64,000 bases of DNA from Prevotella sp. Lineage in GTDB: Bacteria > Bacteroidota > Bacteroidia > Bacteroidales > Bacteroidaceae. The translations under genes and the position numbers were made by a program. Positions 53,808 through 63,289 of this stretch are shown here, in pieces (position 1 is the first letter of the stretch; every line of letters begins with the position of its first letter). Below the pieces are notes generated by a model. It was not told the origin of the DNA, did no database searches, and saw only the letters and a list, made by a program, of their open reading frames with translations. The stretch covers positions 1 to 64,000 of the forward strand of contig JAFYZT010000055.1 of the NCBI GenBank assembly GCA_017548605.1, in the 5' to 3' direction.

Positions 53808-54965
53808 TTATAGTCTGATACCTATTGATCCGTTAATGTTCCAATCGGTGATTTTCATGTGATTGCTGCCGAAACGATGTTTGTAGTGATTCACCTGTCC
53901 GTAGGCATTGATGAAACAGCGTCCCAACTGGTAGGTCACCGACATGCGTGCGTCGAAGTTCAGCGAAATATTACCATGTTTCTCCGCAGTGCTCGTCGGT
54001 GTGATGCTGAGGTCGACAGGCAAAGTACCCTCATCAGGCAGTGCCATTTTCCCGTCAAGCGATGTCTCCTCTGATTCGAGTAATGCGTCGTAGTTCGACT
54101 CATAGAGATACACCTTTGCCCTGTTGTAGAGTGTGAACTGGGGTATGGCAATAATGTTCACAAGCAGGTCCTTCACAGGCACCCAGTTGTAAGCATAGCC
54201 CACGCCGACGCTTCCTTCGTAAATCTGTGTTCGTCCGATACCGTTCATTATCTGTATGATGAAGGCGTTACGGTTCGACACATAGTTGAGGGAGGTGTAG
54301 AACCAAGACGCACCCACAACAATGGAGCCGGCGGAGCGTAACTGTATGGCTGACTGGTCATAGGCCGCGGCATGTGAGAACCGTTTGCCGTTGAGCATGT
54401 AGTATCCGTCAACCAATGTAGTATGGACACTCAGCGGTTCATCAGTATAGCCTTCCGTTTCCCAATCAAATGCACCTTCTTCCGGGTCATAGCCACTCAA
54501 ACGTATGCCCAACTCATCGGTCTTAAATCGGCGCAGACGCAGGCTGATACTGTAGCGCGACCCGGTGGCGCTAAAGCGGAAATTTCTGCCGTGGCCTTCG
54601 GAAAGTGACAAACTGTAACCGAGACCATAGCCGCGATATCCCACCCACAGACCTATTGACGAGGATGTGCGGGGCGAAATGATGGTCCCCCAATTCATTT
54701 CTGCAGACTCCTCCCCTTCAGTCAACGGCTGCAAATCCATCTTTGTGCTTGAGCGAAGCAACATGTCGTTGGCGTTGTAGCGTAAGATAACCTGCCAAGG
54801 CTTCTCGGGTATGTTGATGTAATTGGTATCAATACCCGTCACCGACATCTTATCGACAAAGGCTGCCAAATTGCCCACTTGCCTGAATAGCCAATTCTTT
54901 TTTTCCTGGGCTTGCACTTGACTGCAAAGCATGGCGATGAGCATGATGGCAACCCCTCTTTTCAT
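53808..54965 (-). CDS. DUF4421 protein
   Basis: A 385-residue exported protein of the DUF4421 family; the start at 54965 (MKRGVAIMLIAMLCSQVQAQ) gives the signal peptide. The body is strand-rich, with alternating aromatic residues (GLWVGYRGYGLGYSLSLSEG, GSRYSISLRLRRF) and a C-terminus ending in GIRL, suggesting an outer-membrane barrel. DUF4421 members occur in Bacteroidota without known function. It precedes abfA by 30 bp. Its -7 box ends 5 bp before the start codon, leaving almost no leader. Confidence 0.82.
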   Translation of the reverse strand: MKRGVAIMLIAMLCSQVQAQEKKNWLFRQVGNLAAFVDKMSVTGIDTNYINIPEKPWQVILRYNANDMLLRSSTKMDLQPLTEGEESAEMNWGTIISPRTSSSIGLWVGYRGYGLGYSLSLSEGHGRNFRFSATGSRYSISLRLRRFKTDELGIRLSGYDPEEGAFDWETEGYTDEPLSVHTTLVDGYYMLNGKRFSHAAAYDQSAIQLRSAGSIVVGASWFYTSLNYVSNRNAFIIQIMNGIGRTQIYEGSVGVGYAYNWVPVKDLLVNIIAIPQFTLYNRAKVYLYESNYDALLESEETSLDGKMALPDEGTLPVDLSITPTSTAEKHGNISLNFDARMSVTYQLGRCFINAYGQVNHYKHRFGSNHMKITDWNINGSIGIRL

Positions 54966-54969
54966 GGTG

Positions 54970-54977
54970 CAAATATA
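54970..54977 (-). promoter_or_regulatory. -7 box of the DUF4421-abfA-tkt-rpiB unit
   Basis: TATATTTG on the minus strand. The start codon lies 5 bp downstream, so a transcript from this box would be leaderless or nearly so. Confidence 0.55.
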
Positions 54978-55028
54978 CTCAATAATTTTGAATTTACCGA
55001 TGCTGTTGCGTACTATTTTCAACAATAT

Positions 55029-55061
55029 ATCCCCAAATCGTGCTTTTGACGATTTGGGGAT
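55029..55061 (-). terminator. Hairpin after araB
   Basis: Arms CCCCAAATCG (55031-55040) and CGATTTGGGG (55050-55059), perfect, 17 bp after the araB stop; no T-run. It probably ends or attenuates the ara transcript before the DUF4421 unit. Confidence 0.65.
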
Positions 55062-55076
55062 AAAGTAAGTGGCTGT

Positions 55077-56669
55077 TTAGCGTTTGTTGTCCACGGCGCA
55101 TTGCTCGATAGGCAGGCCGCGCTTGTAGTTCTCGATATAGCGTTCGAAACCGGCTACATCTTCAGGCGTGGGAGCTATCTCAACACCGGTATTGCCGGCG
55201 AAGACCACCGTCTCGAGATAGTCGGCCAGTGACAGTCCTTTGTCGTTATTCACGGCATAGGCGGCCAACAGCGCAATACCCCAGGCTCCACCTTCGCCGG
55301 CTGTTTCCATAACAGAGATGGGACTGTTGATGGCAGCTGCCAGCACACGTTGTCCTACGCCCTTGGTTTTGAATAGTCCGCCATGGCCGGTGATGCGGTC
55401 AACGCGTATCATCTCCTCCTTGAGCAAGATGTCGTTGCCTATCTTCAGCACACCTACCGACGCGTAGAGGTGGGCACGCATGAAGTTGGCCAGGTTGAAC
55501 CGGTCATTGGCGGAGCGTACAAAGAGTGGACGACCTTCAGCCAGACCTGTGACAGGCTCGCCGCTGATATAGTTGTACGACACCAGTCCGCCGCAGTCCG
55601 CATCGCCCGTGAGCGCATGGTTGTAGAGCTTTCCGAACACCTCGTTCATGTCAACAGGCATACCAAGCAGCTGCTGGTACTCCTTGAACAGACTCACCCA
55701 AGCGTTAAGGTCGCTGGTGCAGTTGTTACAATGCACCATGGCAACAAGTGAACCGTCAGGAGTGGTCACCATGTCAATCATGTCATACGGACGGGAGAGC
55801 TCTTTCTCGAGCACTATCATCGAGAAAGATGATGTGCCAGCGCTCACATTACCCGTGCGCTGCTTCACGGCATTCGTGGCTACCATGCCAGTGCCGGCGT
55901 CACCTTCCGGAGGACATACGGGAATACCCGCCTTCAGATGTCCGCTCACATCGAGCTTCTTGGCTCCCTCAGGGGTGAGGAAACCTGCATCGGCTCCAGC
56001 ATTGAGCGATTTGGGCAGGATGTCGAGCAACTGCCACTTAAACCCTTTCGGGGCCACCAGTTCGTTGAACTTGCGCACCATGTCGGCATCGTAAGTCTTC
56101 GTCTTCGGGTCGACAGGAATCATGCCAGAGGCATCGCCCACGCCGAGCACGAATTTACCAGTCACCTGCCAATGCACATAGCCCGCAAGGGTGGTGAGAT
56201 AGCGGATGTCGGCCACATGCTCCTCGTTGTCGAGGATGCACTGGTAGAGATGCGAGATGCTCCAACGCAGGGGGATGTTGTAGTTGAACAGCTTGCTCAG
56301 TTCCGCAGCAGCCTTTCCGGTGTTGGTGTTACGCCAAGTGCGGAAGGGGACGAGAATCTCCTGTTTCTTGTTGAACGCCATATAGCCGTGCATCATGGCA
56401 CTGAAACCGATGGCAGCCAATGCTTCAATTTCGCAGTCATACTGGCGCAGCACGTCACGGCGCAGGTCAGCATAGCAGTCCTGCAAACCATACCAAATGG
56501 CTTCGATGCTGTAGGTCCACAGCCCGTCCACCAGTTGGTTCTCCCATTCGTGGGAGCCTTGGGCAATAGGCTTGTTCTCCTCGTCGATAAGGACGGCCTT
56601 GATACGGGTAGAGCCGAACTCAATACCCAGGATGGCCTTGCCCGCTTCTATCGTCTGTTTTGCAGTCAT
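55077..56669 (-). CDS. araB: L-ribulokinase, FGGY family
   Basis: A 530-residue FGGY carbohydrate kinase: phosphate-1 loop [17 protein letters not shown], middle substrate region ([14 protein letters not shown]) and C-terminal ATP region ([36 protein letters not shown]). In Bacteroidota this type replaces classic AraB and phosphorylates L-ribulose; the assignment rests on context (1-nt overlap with araA, araD upstream). The sequence alone would also fit a xylulokinase-like enzyme. Its start codon overlaps the araA stop (ATTA on the minus strand reads TAATG). Confidence 0.88.
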   Translation of the reverse strand: MTAKQTIEAGKAILGIEFGSTRIKAVLIDEENKPIAQGSHEWENQLVDGLWTYSIEAIWYGLQDCYADLRRDVLRQYDCEIEALAAIGFSAMMHGYMAFNKKQEILVPFRTWRNTNTGKAAAELSKLFNYNIPLRWSISHLYQCILDNEEHVADIRYLTTLAGYVHWQVTGKFVLGVGDASGMIPVDPKTKTYDADMVRKFNELVAPKGFKWQLLDILPKSLNAGADAGFLTPEGAKKLDVSGHLKAGIPVCPPEGDAGTGMVATNAVKQRTGNVSAGTSSFSMIVLEKELSRPYDMIDMVTTPDGSLVAMVHCNNCTSDLNAWVSLFKEYQQLLGMPVDMNEVFGKLYNHALTGDADCGGLVSYNYISGEPVTGLAEGRPLFVRSANDRFNLANFMRAHLYASVGVLKIGNDILLKEEMIRVDRITGHGGLFKTKGVGQRVLAAAINSPISVMETAGEGGAWGIALLAAYAVNNDKGLSLADYLETVVFAGNTGVEIAPTPEDVAGFERYIENYKRGLPIEQCAVDNKR

Positions 56670-58210
56670 TACTTCAACGCTTTATTCAACATGTAATAAA
56701 TCTCGTTCATCTGCAGCTCATGCTTGAACTCGCTGGTCTTCGTGTCTTTGTTAATCTTAACATATTCGATACCCAGCATTTCAGCGAAGTCCTCCCAGTA
56801 CTCTTCGGTGATGTCGTACGAGAACGCACTGTGGTGTGTACCACCAGCCAGAATCCATGCACCGGCACCAATCTCGAATGTCGGCTGCGGAACCCAGAGA
56901 GCAGAGGCCACGGGCAGGTTGGGCATCGGTTTCGGTTCGATGCACTCCACCTCTTGTGAAATCAGACGGAAGCGGTTGCCCAGGTCAACTACAGTGGCTT
57001 TGATGCCACGGCCCACCTTTGACGTGAAGACGAGGCGTGCAGTCTGCTGTTTGCGGATGCCGATACCCAGGAAATGCACCTCGAGCTTTGGCTTGTCAAC
57101 GGCAATGAGCGGACAAACCTCGAGCATGTGGCTCTGCAGGCATGAACTGCGGTCGCCGGCGAAGTTGAGGGTGTAGTCCTCAAGGAACGAGCAGCCTGTG
57201 GGCATGCCCTGCTGGATGACCCATAATGTGCGGTACAGGCAGGCAGTCTTCCAGTCGCCTTCGGCACCGAAGCCATAACCTTCCTCCATCAGACGCTGTG
57301 AAGCGAGACCGGGAATCTGGTCGAAACCTACGAAGTTGGGGTCATTGATGTCAGCATCGCCCAAATCGTCGAAATTAGTCGTGAAAGCTGTTGCTCCTTC
57401 GTCCTTAAGCACACGGCGCAGGGCAATCTCTGCCTTGGCGGAATTCTTTACTTTCTCCCAATATACTTCTTCGCCACTCTCATCAATCTTGATGGTGTAC
57501 TTCTTCTTGTATTCCTCTACCAGGGCATCGGCCTCGGCGTCAGTCACCTTCTTGAAGTATTCCATGAGAGAGCTGACGGGATAGTAGTCAACGTGGTATC
57601 CCATACGCTGCTCGAACTCCACACGGTCACCGTCAGTCACGGCCACATTGTTCATGTTCATACCGAACATCAGACAGCGCACCTGCTTGGCATCGGCAAC
57701 GCCGGCAGCCACACGAGCCCAAACAGCAATCTTCTTCTGGGCTTCTTCGTTCTTCCAATAGCCGCAGACTACCTTGCGGGCCACACGCATACGGGTGCAG
57801 ATATGACCGAACTCAATATCGCCATGAGCACTCTGGTTCAGGTTCATGAAGTCCATATCCATGGTGTCCCAGGGAATCTCTGCGTTGTACTGTGTGTGGA
57901 AATGGAGCAACGGCTTCTGTAGGGCCTGCAAGCCCTTAATCCACATCTTAGCGGGAGAGAAGGTGTGCATCCAGGTGATGATGCCCACGCACTTCTCGTC
58001 GTTGTTGGCGGCCTTCATCACGTCTTCCACTTCCTTGCTGCTGTTGGCAGTGCCTTTATATACCACCTTGATGGGGATGATGCCGCTCTCGTTAAGACCA
58101 GACACCATCTCTTTCGAGTGACCATCCACTTGGACCACGGCGTCGCCTCCATAGAGTAACTGTGCGCCAGTGACCCACCAAATTTCGAAATTATCAAATG
58201 CTTTAATCAT
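56669..58210 (-). CDS. araA: L-arabinose isomerase
   Basis: A 513-residue isomerase converting L-arabinose to L-ribulose with Mn2+. Typical segments: [18 protein letters not shown] (N-terminal), [12 protein letters not shown]-type region ([11 protein letters not shown]), [19 protein letters not shown] (substrate His), [14 protein letters not shown] with metal Glu, and the C-terminal [12 protein letters not shown] with paired His. Complete. First gene after the 137-bp spacer that separates it from araD. Confidence 0.96.
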   Translation of the reverse strand: MIKAFDNFEIWWVTGAQLLYGGDAVVQVDGHSKEMVSGLNESGIIPIKVVYKGTANSSKEVEDVMKAANNDEKCVGIITWMHTFSPAKMWIKGLQALQKPLLHFHTQYNAEIPWDTMDMDFMNLNQSAHGDIEFGHICTRMRVARKVVCGYWKNEEAQKKIAVWARVAAGVADAKQVRCLMFGMNMNNVAVTDGDRVEFEQRMGYHVDYYPVSSLMEYFKKVTDAEADALVEEYKKKYTIKIDESGEEVYWEKVKNSAKAEIALRRVLKDEGATAFTTNFDDLGDADINDPNFVGFDQIPGLASQRLMEEGYGFGAEGDWKTACLYRTLWVIQQGMPTGCSFLEDYTLNFAGDRSSCLQSHMLEVCPLIAVDKPKLEVHFLGIGIRKQQTARLVFTSKVGRGIKATVVDLGNRFRLISQEVECIEPKPMPNLPVASALWVPQPTFEIGAGAWILAGGTHHSAFSYDITEEYWEDFAEMLGIEYVKINKDTKTSEFKHELQMNEIYYMLNKALK

Positions 58211-58216
58211 AATAAT

Positions 58217-58258
58217 GAGCCCCCCTCTTATCCCCCGAAGGGGAAGACCGGAACAGGG
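58217..58258 (-). repeat. GC-rich hairpin motif in the araA leader
   Basis: On the minus strand, CCCCTTCGGGG followed by GATAAGAGGGGGGCTCATTA, ending 6 bp before the araA start. Resembles 41275-41313 and, more loosely, 58318-58348 on the other strand. Confidence 0.6.
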
Positions 58259-58288
58259 GCATGGGTCTTAGTTATTAAGTTTTATTTA

Positions 58289-58300
58289 TTACCTTGGTAA
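58289..58300. promoter_or_regulatory. Palindrome upstream of araA
   Basis: TTACCTTGGTAA, arms TTACC/GGTAA, in the araD-araA spacer. Candidate regulator site; the similarity of GTGTATTTTAC beside it to the galM site is suggestive only. Confidence 0.35.
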
Positions 58301-58347
58301 AATACACCTTTTTGAGTATCCTCCCCTCGGGAAGAATGGGTGAGGTG

Positions 58348-59049
58348 TTATTTCTTCTTTTGCCCGTAATAGGCGTTTGGTCCGTGTTTGCGCGAGAAAT
58401 GCTTCTCGATGAGCAATGGGTTCATGGTCGTTCCAGGGTTGACAGAGAAGGATACGAAAGCCATCTTGGCTACCTGTTCCATCACCACAGCGTTGTAAAC
58501 TGCGTTATCGGCATCCTTGCCCCATGAGAAAGGTCCATGGTTCTTCACCAGCACACCGGGGGTGTGTACAGGGTTGATGCCTCCCTCCTGAATGCGGCGA
58601 ACGATGACATTACCTGTCTCCAGTTCATAGTCGCCTTTTACTTCAGCTTCGGTCATGTCGCCCGTGCAGGGTATCTCATCATGGAAATAGTCGGCATGAG
58701 TAGTGCCAATGTTGGGGATATCCTTGCCCGCCTGAGCCCAGGCAGTGGCATAGGTGGAATGGGTATGCACCACACCGCCGATTTCGGGGAATGCACGGTA
58801 GAGTACCAAATGAGTGGGCGTGTCCGACGAAGGATTCAGGTCTCCTTCTACTACCTTACCGGTCTGAAGGTCCACTACCACCATGTCGGAGGCTTTCATC
58901 GTATCATAACTCACACCGGAGGGTTTAATGACCACCAGTCCCTTTTCCCTATCAATGGCCGACACATTGCCCCATGTAAAAATAACAAGATTGTGCTTTA
59001 CCAAGTCGAGATTGGCGCGAAACACCTTTTCTTTCAGTTCTTCTAACAT
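58348..59049 (-). CDS. araD: L-ribulose-5-phosphate 4-epimerase
   Basis: A 233-residue class II aldolase-fold enzyme converting L-ribulose-5-P to D-xylulose-5-P. Substrate loops [11 protein letters not shown] and KPSGVSYD, zinc ligands in [16 protein letters not shown] and a third His in [16 protein letters not shown], plus catalytic Asp of THADYF. Complete. Separated from araR by a 206-bp spacer with two tandem-repeat arrays. Confidence 0.95.
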   Translation of the reverse strand: MLEELKEKVFRANLDLVKHNLVIFTWGNVSAIDREKGLVVIKPSGVSYDTMKASDMVVVDLQTGKVVEGDLNPSSDTPTHLVLYRAFPEIGGVVHTHSTYATAWAQAGKDIPNIGTTHADYFHDEIPCTGDMTEAEVKGDYELETGNVIVRRIQEGGINPVHTPGVLVKNHGPFSWGKDADNAVYNAVVMEQVAKMAFVSFSVNPGTTMNPLLIEKHFSRKHGPNAYYGQKKK

Positions 59050-59115
59050 GTTTTTCTTAGTTTTTGAGTTTTTAAGTTTTTTGAGTTCTTTAAGGTAACT
59101 ACAGGAAATCCCAAA

Positions 59116-59195
59116 TTATCTTAGGGCATCCTAGGCTATCTTAGAGCATCCTAGGTTTTCTTAGAGCATCTTAGTTTATCCTAGGCTTTCCTATG
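59116..59195. repeat. Decanucleotide array between araR and araD
   Basis: Eight 10-bp units at exact period (consensus NNATCYTAGR; e.g. GCATCCTAGG, CTATCTTAGA). Units contain the near-palindrome CCTAGG. Confidence 0.85.
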
Positions 59196-59224
59196 ATTAT
59201 CCTAATAGCTACGGGGTAATCTCT

Positions 59225-59245
59225 TGCCCCTTGCTCCTTGCCCCT
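59225..59245. repeat. Heptad array upstream of araD
   Basis: Three 7-bp units (TGCCCCT, TGCTCCT, TGCCCCT) after the lead GTAATCTCTT; near-match to the array at 39318. Confidence 0.75.
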
Positions 59246-59255
59246 CTTTACCCCC

Positions 59256-59912
59256 TTATTCTTTCACTTTTTTATTAAATCTGTAGAGGGCGGCACCACG
59301 TTTGCTACTCTTCTTATCTACCAGTTCGGTCTTCTCGATGAAGTCGAGCATTTTCATCCTTTTGCGGAAATTACGCTTGTCGATGGGCTCATCTAAGATG
59401 GCCTCATATACCTGTTGTAACTGCGTGAGTGTGAACAGGCTTGGCAACAGATTAAGACTGAGCGGTTCGTTTCCAATGCGGCGACGCAGTAAACCGATGG
59501 CCTTTTGCACCATCACGTTGTGGTCACCATAGAGTGAGGGAAGAGCATCCATGGCTACCCATTCTACACCGTGTTCTTCTTGAAGATGACGATCGTAGTC
59601 TTTCACATTAATCAACGCACAATAAGCCACACTGATTACACGCTCGCCCGGGTCGCGGTCGATGGCTCCAAATGCACCTACCTGTTTGAGGTACATCTTC
59701 TTCAACCCCGTCAGTTGCAATAATGTGCGGTGAGCGGCGTCTTCCAGACTCTCGTTTTCCTTGACGAATCCGCCGTAGAGACTCCATTCTCCGCGTCCCG
59801 GATCCATCTGTCGCTTACCGATAAGCAGTTTCAACTTTCCTTCGTCAAAACCGAAAACGATGCAGTCTACCGATACAAAGTATTGACTGTGTTCACTATA
59901 ATATCTTGTCAT
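59256..59912 (-). CDS. araR: AraR, Nudix-type arabinose regulator
   Basis: A 218-residue protein; the start at 59912 (MTRYYSEHSQYF) is preferred because the upstream extension is low-complexity spacer. A Nudix fold (about 10-145) is followed by a winged helix (about 150-218: TLTQLQQVYEAILDEPIDK, KRNFRKRM). The Nudix box (GGFVKENESLEDAAHRTLLQ, then LTGL) lacks the catalytic REXXEE glutamates, as known for AraR of Bacteroides, which bind arabinose and control ara genes instead of hydrolysing nucleotides. It lies among its predicted targets. Confidence 0.92.
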   Translation of the reverse strand: MTRYYSEHSQYFVSVDCIVFGFDEGKLKLLIGKRQMDPGRGEWSLYGGFVKENESLEDAAHRTLLQLTGLKKMYLKQVGAFGAIDRDPGERVISVAYCALINVKDYDRHLQEEHGVEWVAMDALPSLYGDHNVMVQKAIGLLRRRIGNEPLSLNLLPSLFTLTQLQQVYEAILDEPIDKRNFRKRMKMLDFIEKTELVDKKSSKRGAALYRFNKKVKE

Positions 59913-60033
59913 GAGGGGGCTTGAAGTTTGTGGTTTAAATGTTGAAAAATGAAGTTTATTGTTTGGGGAATGTAGTTTGAGAAGAGAAGTTGGGGATTTG
60001 AGGCGGGATGATTCCTTTTCAGGTAATCTCTTA

Positions 60034-60061
60034 CCTCTCACCCCTCACTTCTCACCTCTTG
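60034..60061. repeat. Heptad array between the symporter and araR genes
   Basis: Four 7-bp units (CCTCTCA, CCCCTCA, CTTCTCA, CCTCTTG) after GTAATCTCTTA; close to the array at 35331. Confidence 0.8.
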
Positions 60062-60065
60062 TCTG

Positions 60066-61844
60066 TTACCAGAAGTAAATATAGAATGCGATGGTCAATG
60101 CCACGATGACACAGGTATGGAACACATCCCACTTTGTCCATGAGGCACGGGTGGCGGCTTTCTGCTCGGGAGTAGAGGTGCCGAACACCAGACCTTGTAT
60201 CTGTTTCTCGTCAGGCGCCGGAGTCATCAGACTCACGAAGATGACTACCAGACAGCAGAATATCAGCATTACGCCGCAGAAATACAACCAGTTGAATTTA
60301 CAAAAAATGTTATAGAACCAATTGTCAACCCCGTTGGCTGTAGCCCACTCACTTACGTAGTTAATAGAATTACCAAAGGCATCATTTGTTGCTTTTCCTG
60401 CTTTTATGTACATTTCTTCACAAAAGCCTGCTGCAGATGCCGTTACTGTATAATAAACCTTTGCACCCAAACGAGTCAGACCGATGATAATACCGGAGAG
60501 CAAACCCCACTGACCACCCTTGGGCGTAGCGCGTTTCCAGCAGATACCGAGTAGGAAAGCGGCGGCGATACCCGGAGCCAACACGCTCTGTACATCCTGA
60601 AGGTAGTTGTAAAGCACATTACCCACACTGCGCATGATGGGAATCCAAAGGATGCCAAGAACCACGATTACCACAGTGGCAATCTGACCGATACGTACCA
60701 ATTGTTTTTCAGAGGTCTGAGGTTTCAGTCGTTTCCAGAAGTCAATCGTGAACAACATTGATGAAGAGTTGAACAGAGAGGCCAATGAACTCATCAGGGC
60801 GGCGAGGATACCACACACAACCAGACCCTTCACACCGGCGGGCAACAGCTTAGCCACAAGGGTGGGGAAGGCGGCGTCAGGAGTGCTCAAGGAGAAGGTC
60901 TCACCATTGACCACCACACCGTTCTTACTCAACGCGAAAGCAATCATACCGGGGATGAGGAAGATGAACACGGGCAACAGCTTGAGGTAAGCACCGAAGA
61001 TGGTACCACGGCGAGCCTCACGCTCGTTCTTTCCCGACAGCACACGCTGAACAATATACTGGTCGGTACACCAATACCAGAAACCGATGACAGCCGAGCC
61101 AACCAATGCACCGAGCCAAGGATACTGAGGATCCCTGAGGTCGCGTATCAGACTGGTCATGTGATCGCCGTAGTCATTGGTAGTCACTGCACCACAGGTA
61201 GCAAGCAAGTCATCCCAACCACCCAGGGCACGAAGTCCCAATACAAGGATGATGAGTGAACCGAGAAGCAATATCGGGGTTTGCAGCACAGATGTGTAAA
61301 GCACACTCTTCATTCCACCGAAAATGGTGTAGAGAGCGGTGATGAGCACAAGACCGATGGCGGCAATCCAGAAGAAGTCGATGCCCCACAGTTCCTTGAT
61401 ACCGAATACCTGTTGGAACACGAGTCCTCCAGCATAGACCGTCACTGCCACTTTTGTCAGCACATAGCTGATGAGGGAAATGACGGAGAGGATGGTACGG
61501 CTCTGCGTGTTGTAGCGGCGCTCCAAGAATTCAGGCATGGTATACACCATTGAGCGTGTGTAGAAGGGCACAAATACCCAACCGAGAATAAGAATCATCC
61601 AGCCTTGGATCTCCCAGTGTGCCATGGCCATACCCGACGAGGCACCTGCACCGGCCAAACCAATAAGGTGTTCACTACCAATGTTTGAAGCGAAGATACT
61701 GGCACCGATAGCAATCCATGTGGCATCGCGGCCACCCAAGAAATAATCGGCTGAGTTGTTGTTCTTCTGACTGATTACCCAGAGAACGATGCCAATGAGT
61801 GCGCAACAGAACACACCAATGACAATCCAATCTAATGGTTGCAT
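60066..61844 (-). CDS. Sodium/solute symporter (SSS family), probable arabinose importer
   Basis: A 592-residue SGLT-type transporter with about 14 membrane helices. Markers: DYFLGGRDATWIAIGASIFASNIGSEHLIG (given here in part: FLGGRDATW and FASNIGSEH), the sodium-site segment LMSSLASLFNSSSMLF, and GFWYWCTDQYIVQRVLS. Members of this family beside araR in Bacteroides take up L-arabinose. The position between galM and araR supports the same here; galactose transport is an alternative because galM and galK are neighbours. Confidence 0.9.
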   Translation of the reverse strand: MQPLDWIVIGVFCCALIGIVLWVISQKNNNSADYFLGGRDATWIAIGASIFASNIGSEHLIGLAGAGASSGMAMAHWEIQGWMILILGWVFVPFYTRSMVYTMPEFLERRYNTQSRTILSVISLISYVLTKVAVTVYAGGLVFQQVFGIKELWGIDFFWIAAIGLVLITALYTIFGGMKSVLYTSVLQTPILLLGSLIILVLGLRALGGWDDLLATCGAVTTNDYGDHMTSLIRDLRDPQYPWLGALVGSAVIGFWYWCTDQYIVQRVLSGKNEREARRGTIFGAYLKLLPVFIFLIPGMIAFALSKNGVVVNGETFSLSTPDAAFPTLVAKLLPAGVKGLVVCGILAALMSSLASLFNSSSMLFTIDFWKRLKPQTSEKQLVRIGQIATVVIVVLGILWIPIMRSVGNVLYNYLQDVQSVLAPGIAAAFLLGICWKRATPKGGQWGLLSGIIIGLTRLGAKVYYTVTASAAGFCEEMYIKAGKATNDAFGNSINYVSEWATANGVDNWFYNIFCKFNWLYFCGVMLIFCCLVVIFVSLMTPAPDEKQIQGLVFGTSTPEQKAATRASWTKWDVFHTCVIVALTIAFYIYFW

Positions 61845-61879
61845 AATTGATATTTTTTACTTCCTTTGTTATTTATTAT

Positions 61880-63049
61880 TTACTTCTTCACCGAGAATTT
61901 ATACACCAGATGGCTGTAATATTTCTCTCCTGGTTTCAGGTAAGGTGACGGCCAATCTTTCTTGTTGGGTGAGTCGGGATATTTCTGGCTCTCCAGACAG
62001 ACGCTCACATGCTTGGGATATTTAATGCCTTTCTTGCAAGCGATACCTGTGCCTTGGAAGTTGCCGGTGTACACCTGCATACCTGGTTCGTTGGTGAAGA
62101 CCTCGAGCATGATGCCCGTCTTCGGCGAGAACAACGATACGGCCACTTGGCTGTCGTCGCCCTTGCCGTCTTTATACGTATTCAGACACCAGTTGTGGTC
62201 ATAGCCCGTAGCATTCTTGATTTGGTCGAAGGTGCTGTCGTTCACATGGTCGAGGATGGCGTGTGCCTCACGGAAATCCATAGGTGTGCCCTCAACAGGT
62301 TTGATTTCACCCGTGGTCATATAAGTGGCATCGGCGGGTGTCCAGTTGTCGGCGTTGATATACATCACCATGTCCATAGCTTCCTGCGAGGGGTCGCCGT
62401 TGAGGTTGAAATAACTGTGGTTCGTCATGTTGATGACGGTCTCCTTGTCGGTCGTTGCCTCATATTTGCAGTCGAGCGCGTTGTCAGCGGTGAGTGAATA
62501 GGTGGCGGTCACCTTCACCTCGCCAGGGAAGCCGTTGTCACCATCAGGTGAGGTCAGCGTGAGCACCAATGTTGAGTCGTTAGGCTGCTGTGCATCATAC
62601 ACCTGATACATCCATCCGCTGGTACCTCCATGCAAGCAATGGCCGAAATTGTTGCGCGGCAACTGATATTCCTTGCCTTCAACGGTAATTTTGCCATCTT
62701 TGATGCGATTGGCGTAACGACCTACGGTTGAACCGAAGTCACTCGGACTGTTCACACTGTCAGTGTACTGCAGCAGGTTATCATAACCCAGTACCACGTC
62801 AATCATCTTACCGTCTTTGTCAGGAACCATGAGCGACACCACACGACCACCGAAATTGGTGATGCAGGCCTCCATGCCATTGGCGTTCTTCAATGTGTAG
62901 AGATGAACTTCCTTACCGTTGATAACGGAGTCGAAAGCCAGAGGGTCGAGTCCCGACTGGGTCAGTGTCTTGCCATCTTTTTGGCAACCGCACATCAGGG
63001 CCATGCAGGCACCTGCGAGCACAAAAAAGTTTCTTGTTTTGAGTTTCAT
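61880..63049 (-). CDS. galM: Aldose 1-epimerase, predicted lipoprotein
   Basis: A 389-residue mutarotase, converting alpha and beta forms of aldoses. Signal with lipobox (MCGC, Cys22) indicates anchoring in the envelope. Catalytic His in NMTNHSYFNLNG and catalytic Glu in VFTNEPGMQVYTGNF; GRYANRIKDGK and NFGHCLHGG bind substrate. Works on arabinose or galactose before uptake. It is the first gene of the galM-symporter-araR unit, with palindromes upstream. Confidence 0.93.
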   Translation of the reverse strand: MKLKTRNFFVLAGACMALMCGCQKDGKTLTQSGLDPLAFDSVINGKEVHLYTLKNANGMEACITNFGGRVVSLMVPDKDGKMIDVVLGYDNLLQYTDSVNSPSDFGSTVGRYANRIKDGKITVEGKEYQLPRNNFGHCLHGGTSGWMYQVYDAQQPNDSTLVLTLTSPDGDNGFPGEVKVTATYSLTADNALDCKYEATTDKETVINMTNHSYFNLNGDPSQEAMDMVMYINADNWTPADATYMTTGEIKPVEGTPMDFREAHAILDHVNDSTFDQIKNATGYDHNWCLNTYKDGKGDDSQVAVSLFSPKTGIMLEVFTNEPGMQVYTGNFQGTGIACKKGIKYPKHVSVCLESQKYPDSPNKKDWPSPYLKPGEKYYSHLVYKFSVKK

Positions 63050-63082
63050 AAAAAGGGTGAATTATAGATTATTAGATTTTGG

Positions 63083-63158
63083 GTGTAAAATTACACTTAT
63101 TTTTTGAATATGCAATACTTTTCACCCACTTTTTTTTCAATAAGTGTGTTTTTAACAC
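63083..63158 (-). promoter_or_regulatory. Operator-like palindromes upstream of galM
   Basis: GTGTAAAATTACAC (63083-63096) is a perfect palindrome with 6-bp arms; GTGTTTTTAACAC (63146-63158) has arms GTGTT/AACAC; ACACTTATT (63093-63101) is inverted at 63139-63147. Similar half sites grouped in 76 bp upstream of the ara unit are candidate AraR sites (inference). TAATTTTA inside the first palindrome is a one-mismatch -7 box. Confidence 0.5.
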
Positions 63159-63220
63159 TTTTTCGCTAAATCCACAATTTTCAGACTCTTATCAATGATT
63201 ATTCGTGGTTGTTCAGGACA

Positions 63221-63267
63221 GATGAAAAAACGGTTGCGCCAGCACTGTGGCACAACCGTTTTTCATC
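63221..63267 (-). terminator. galK terminator
   Basis: A long hairpin GATGAAAAAACGGTTG..CAACCGTTTTTCATC with inner GCCA/TGGC, A- and T-runs at its ends, just after the galK stop; separates galK from the galM unit. Confidence 0.88.
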
Positions 63268-63289
63268 TATTTAGGGTAGGGTTGGAGAC

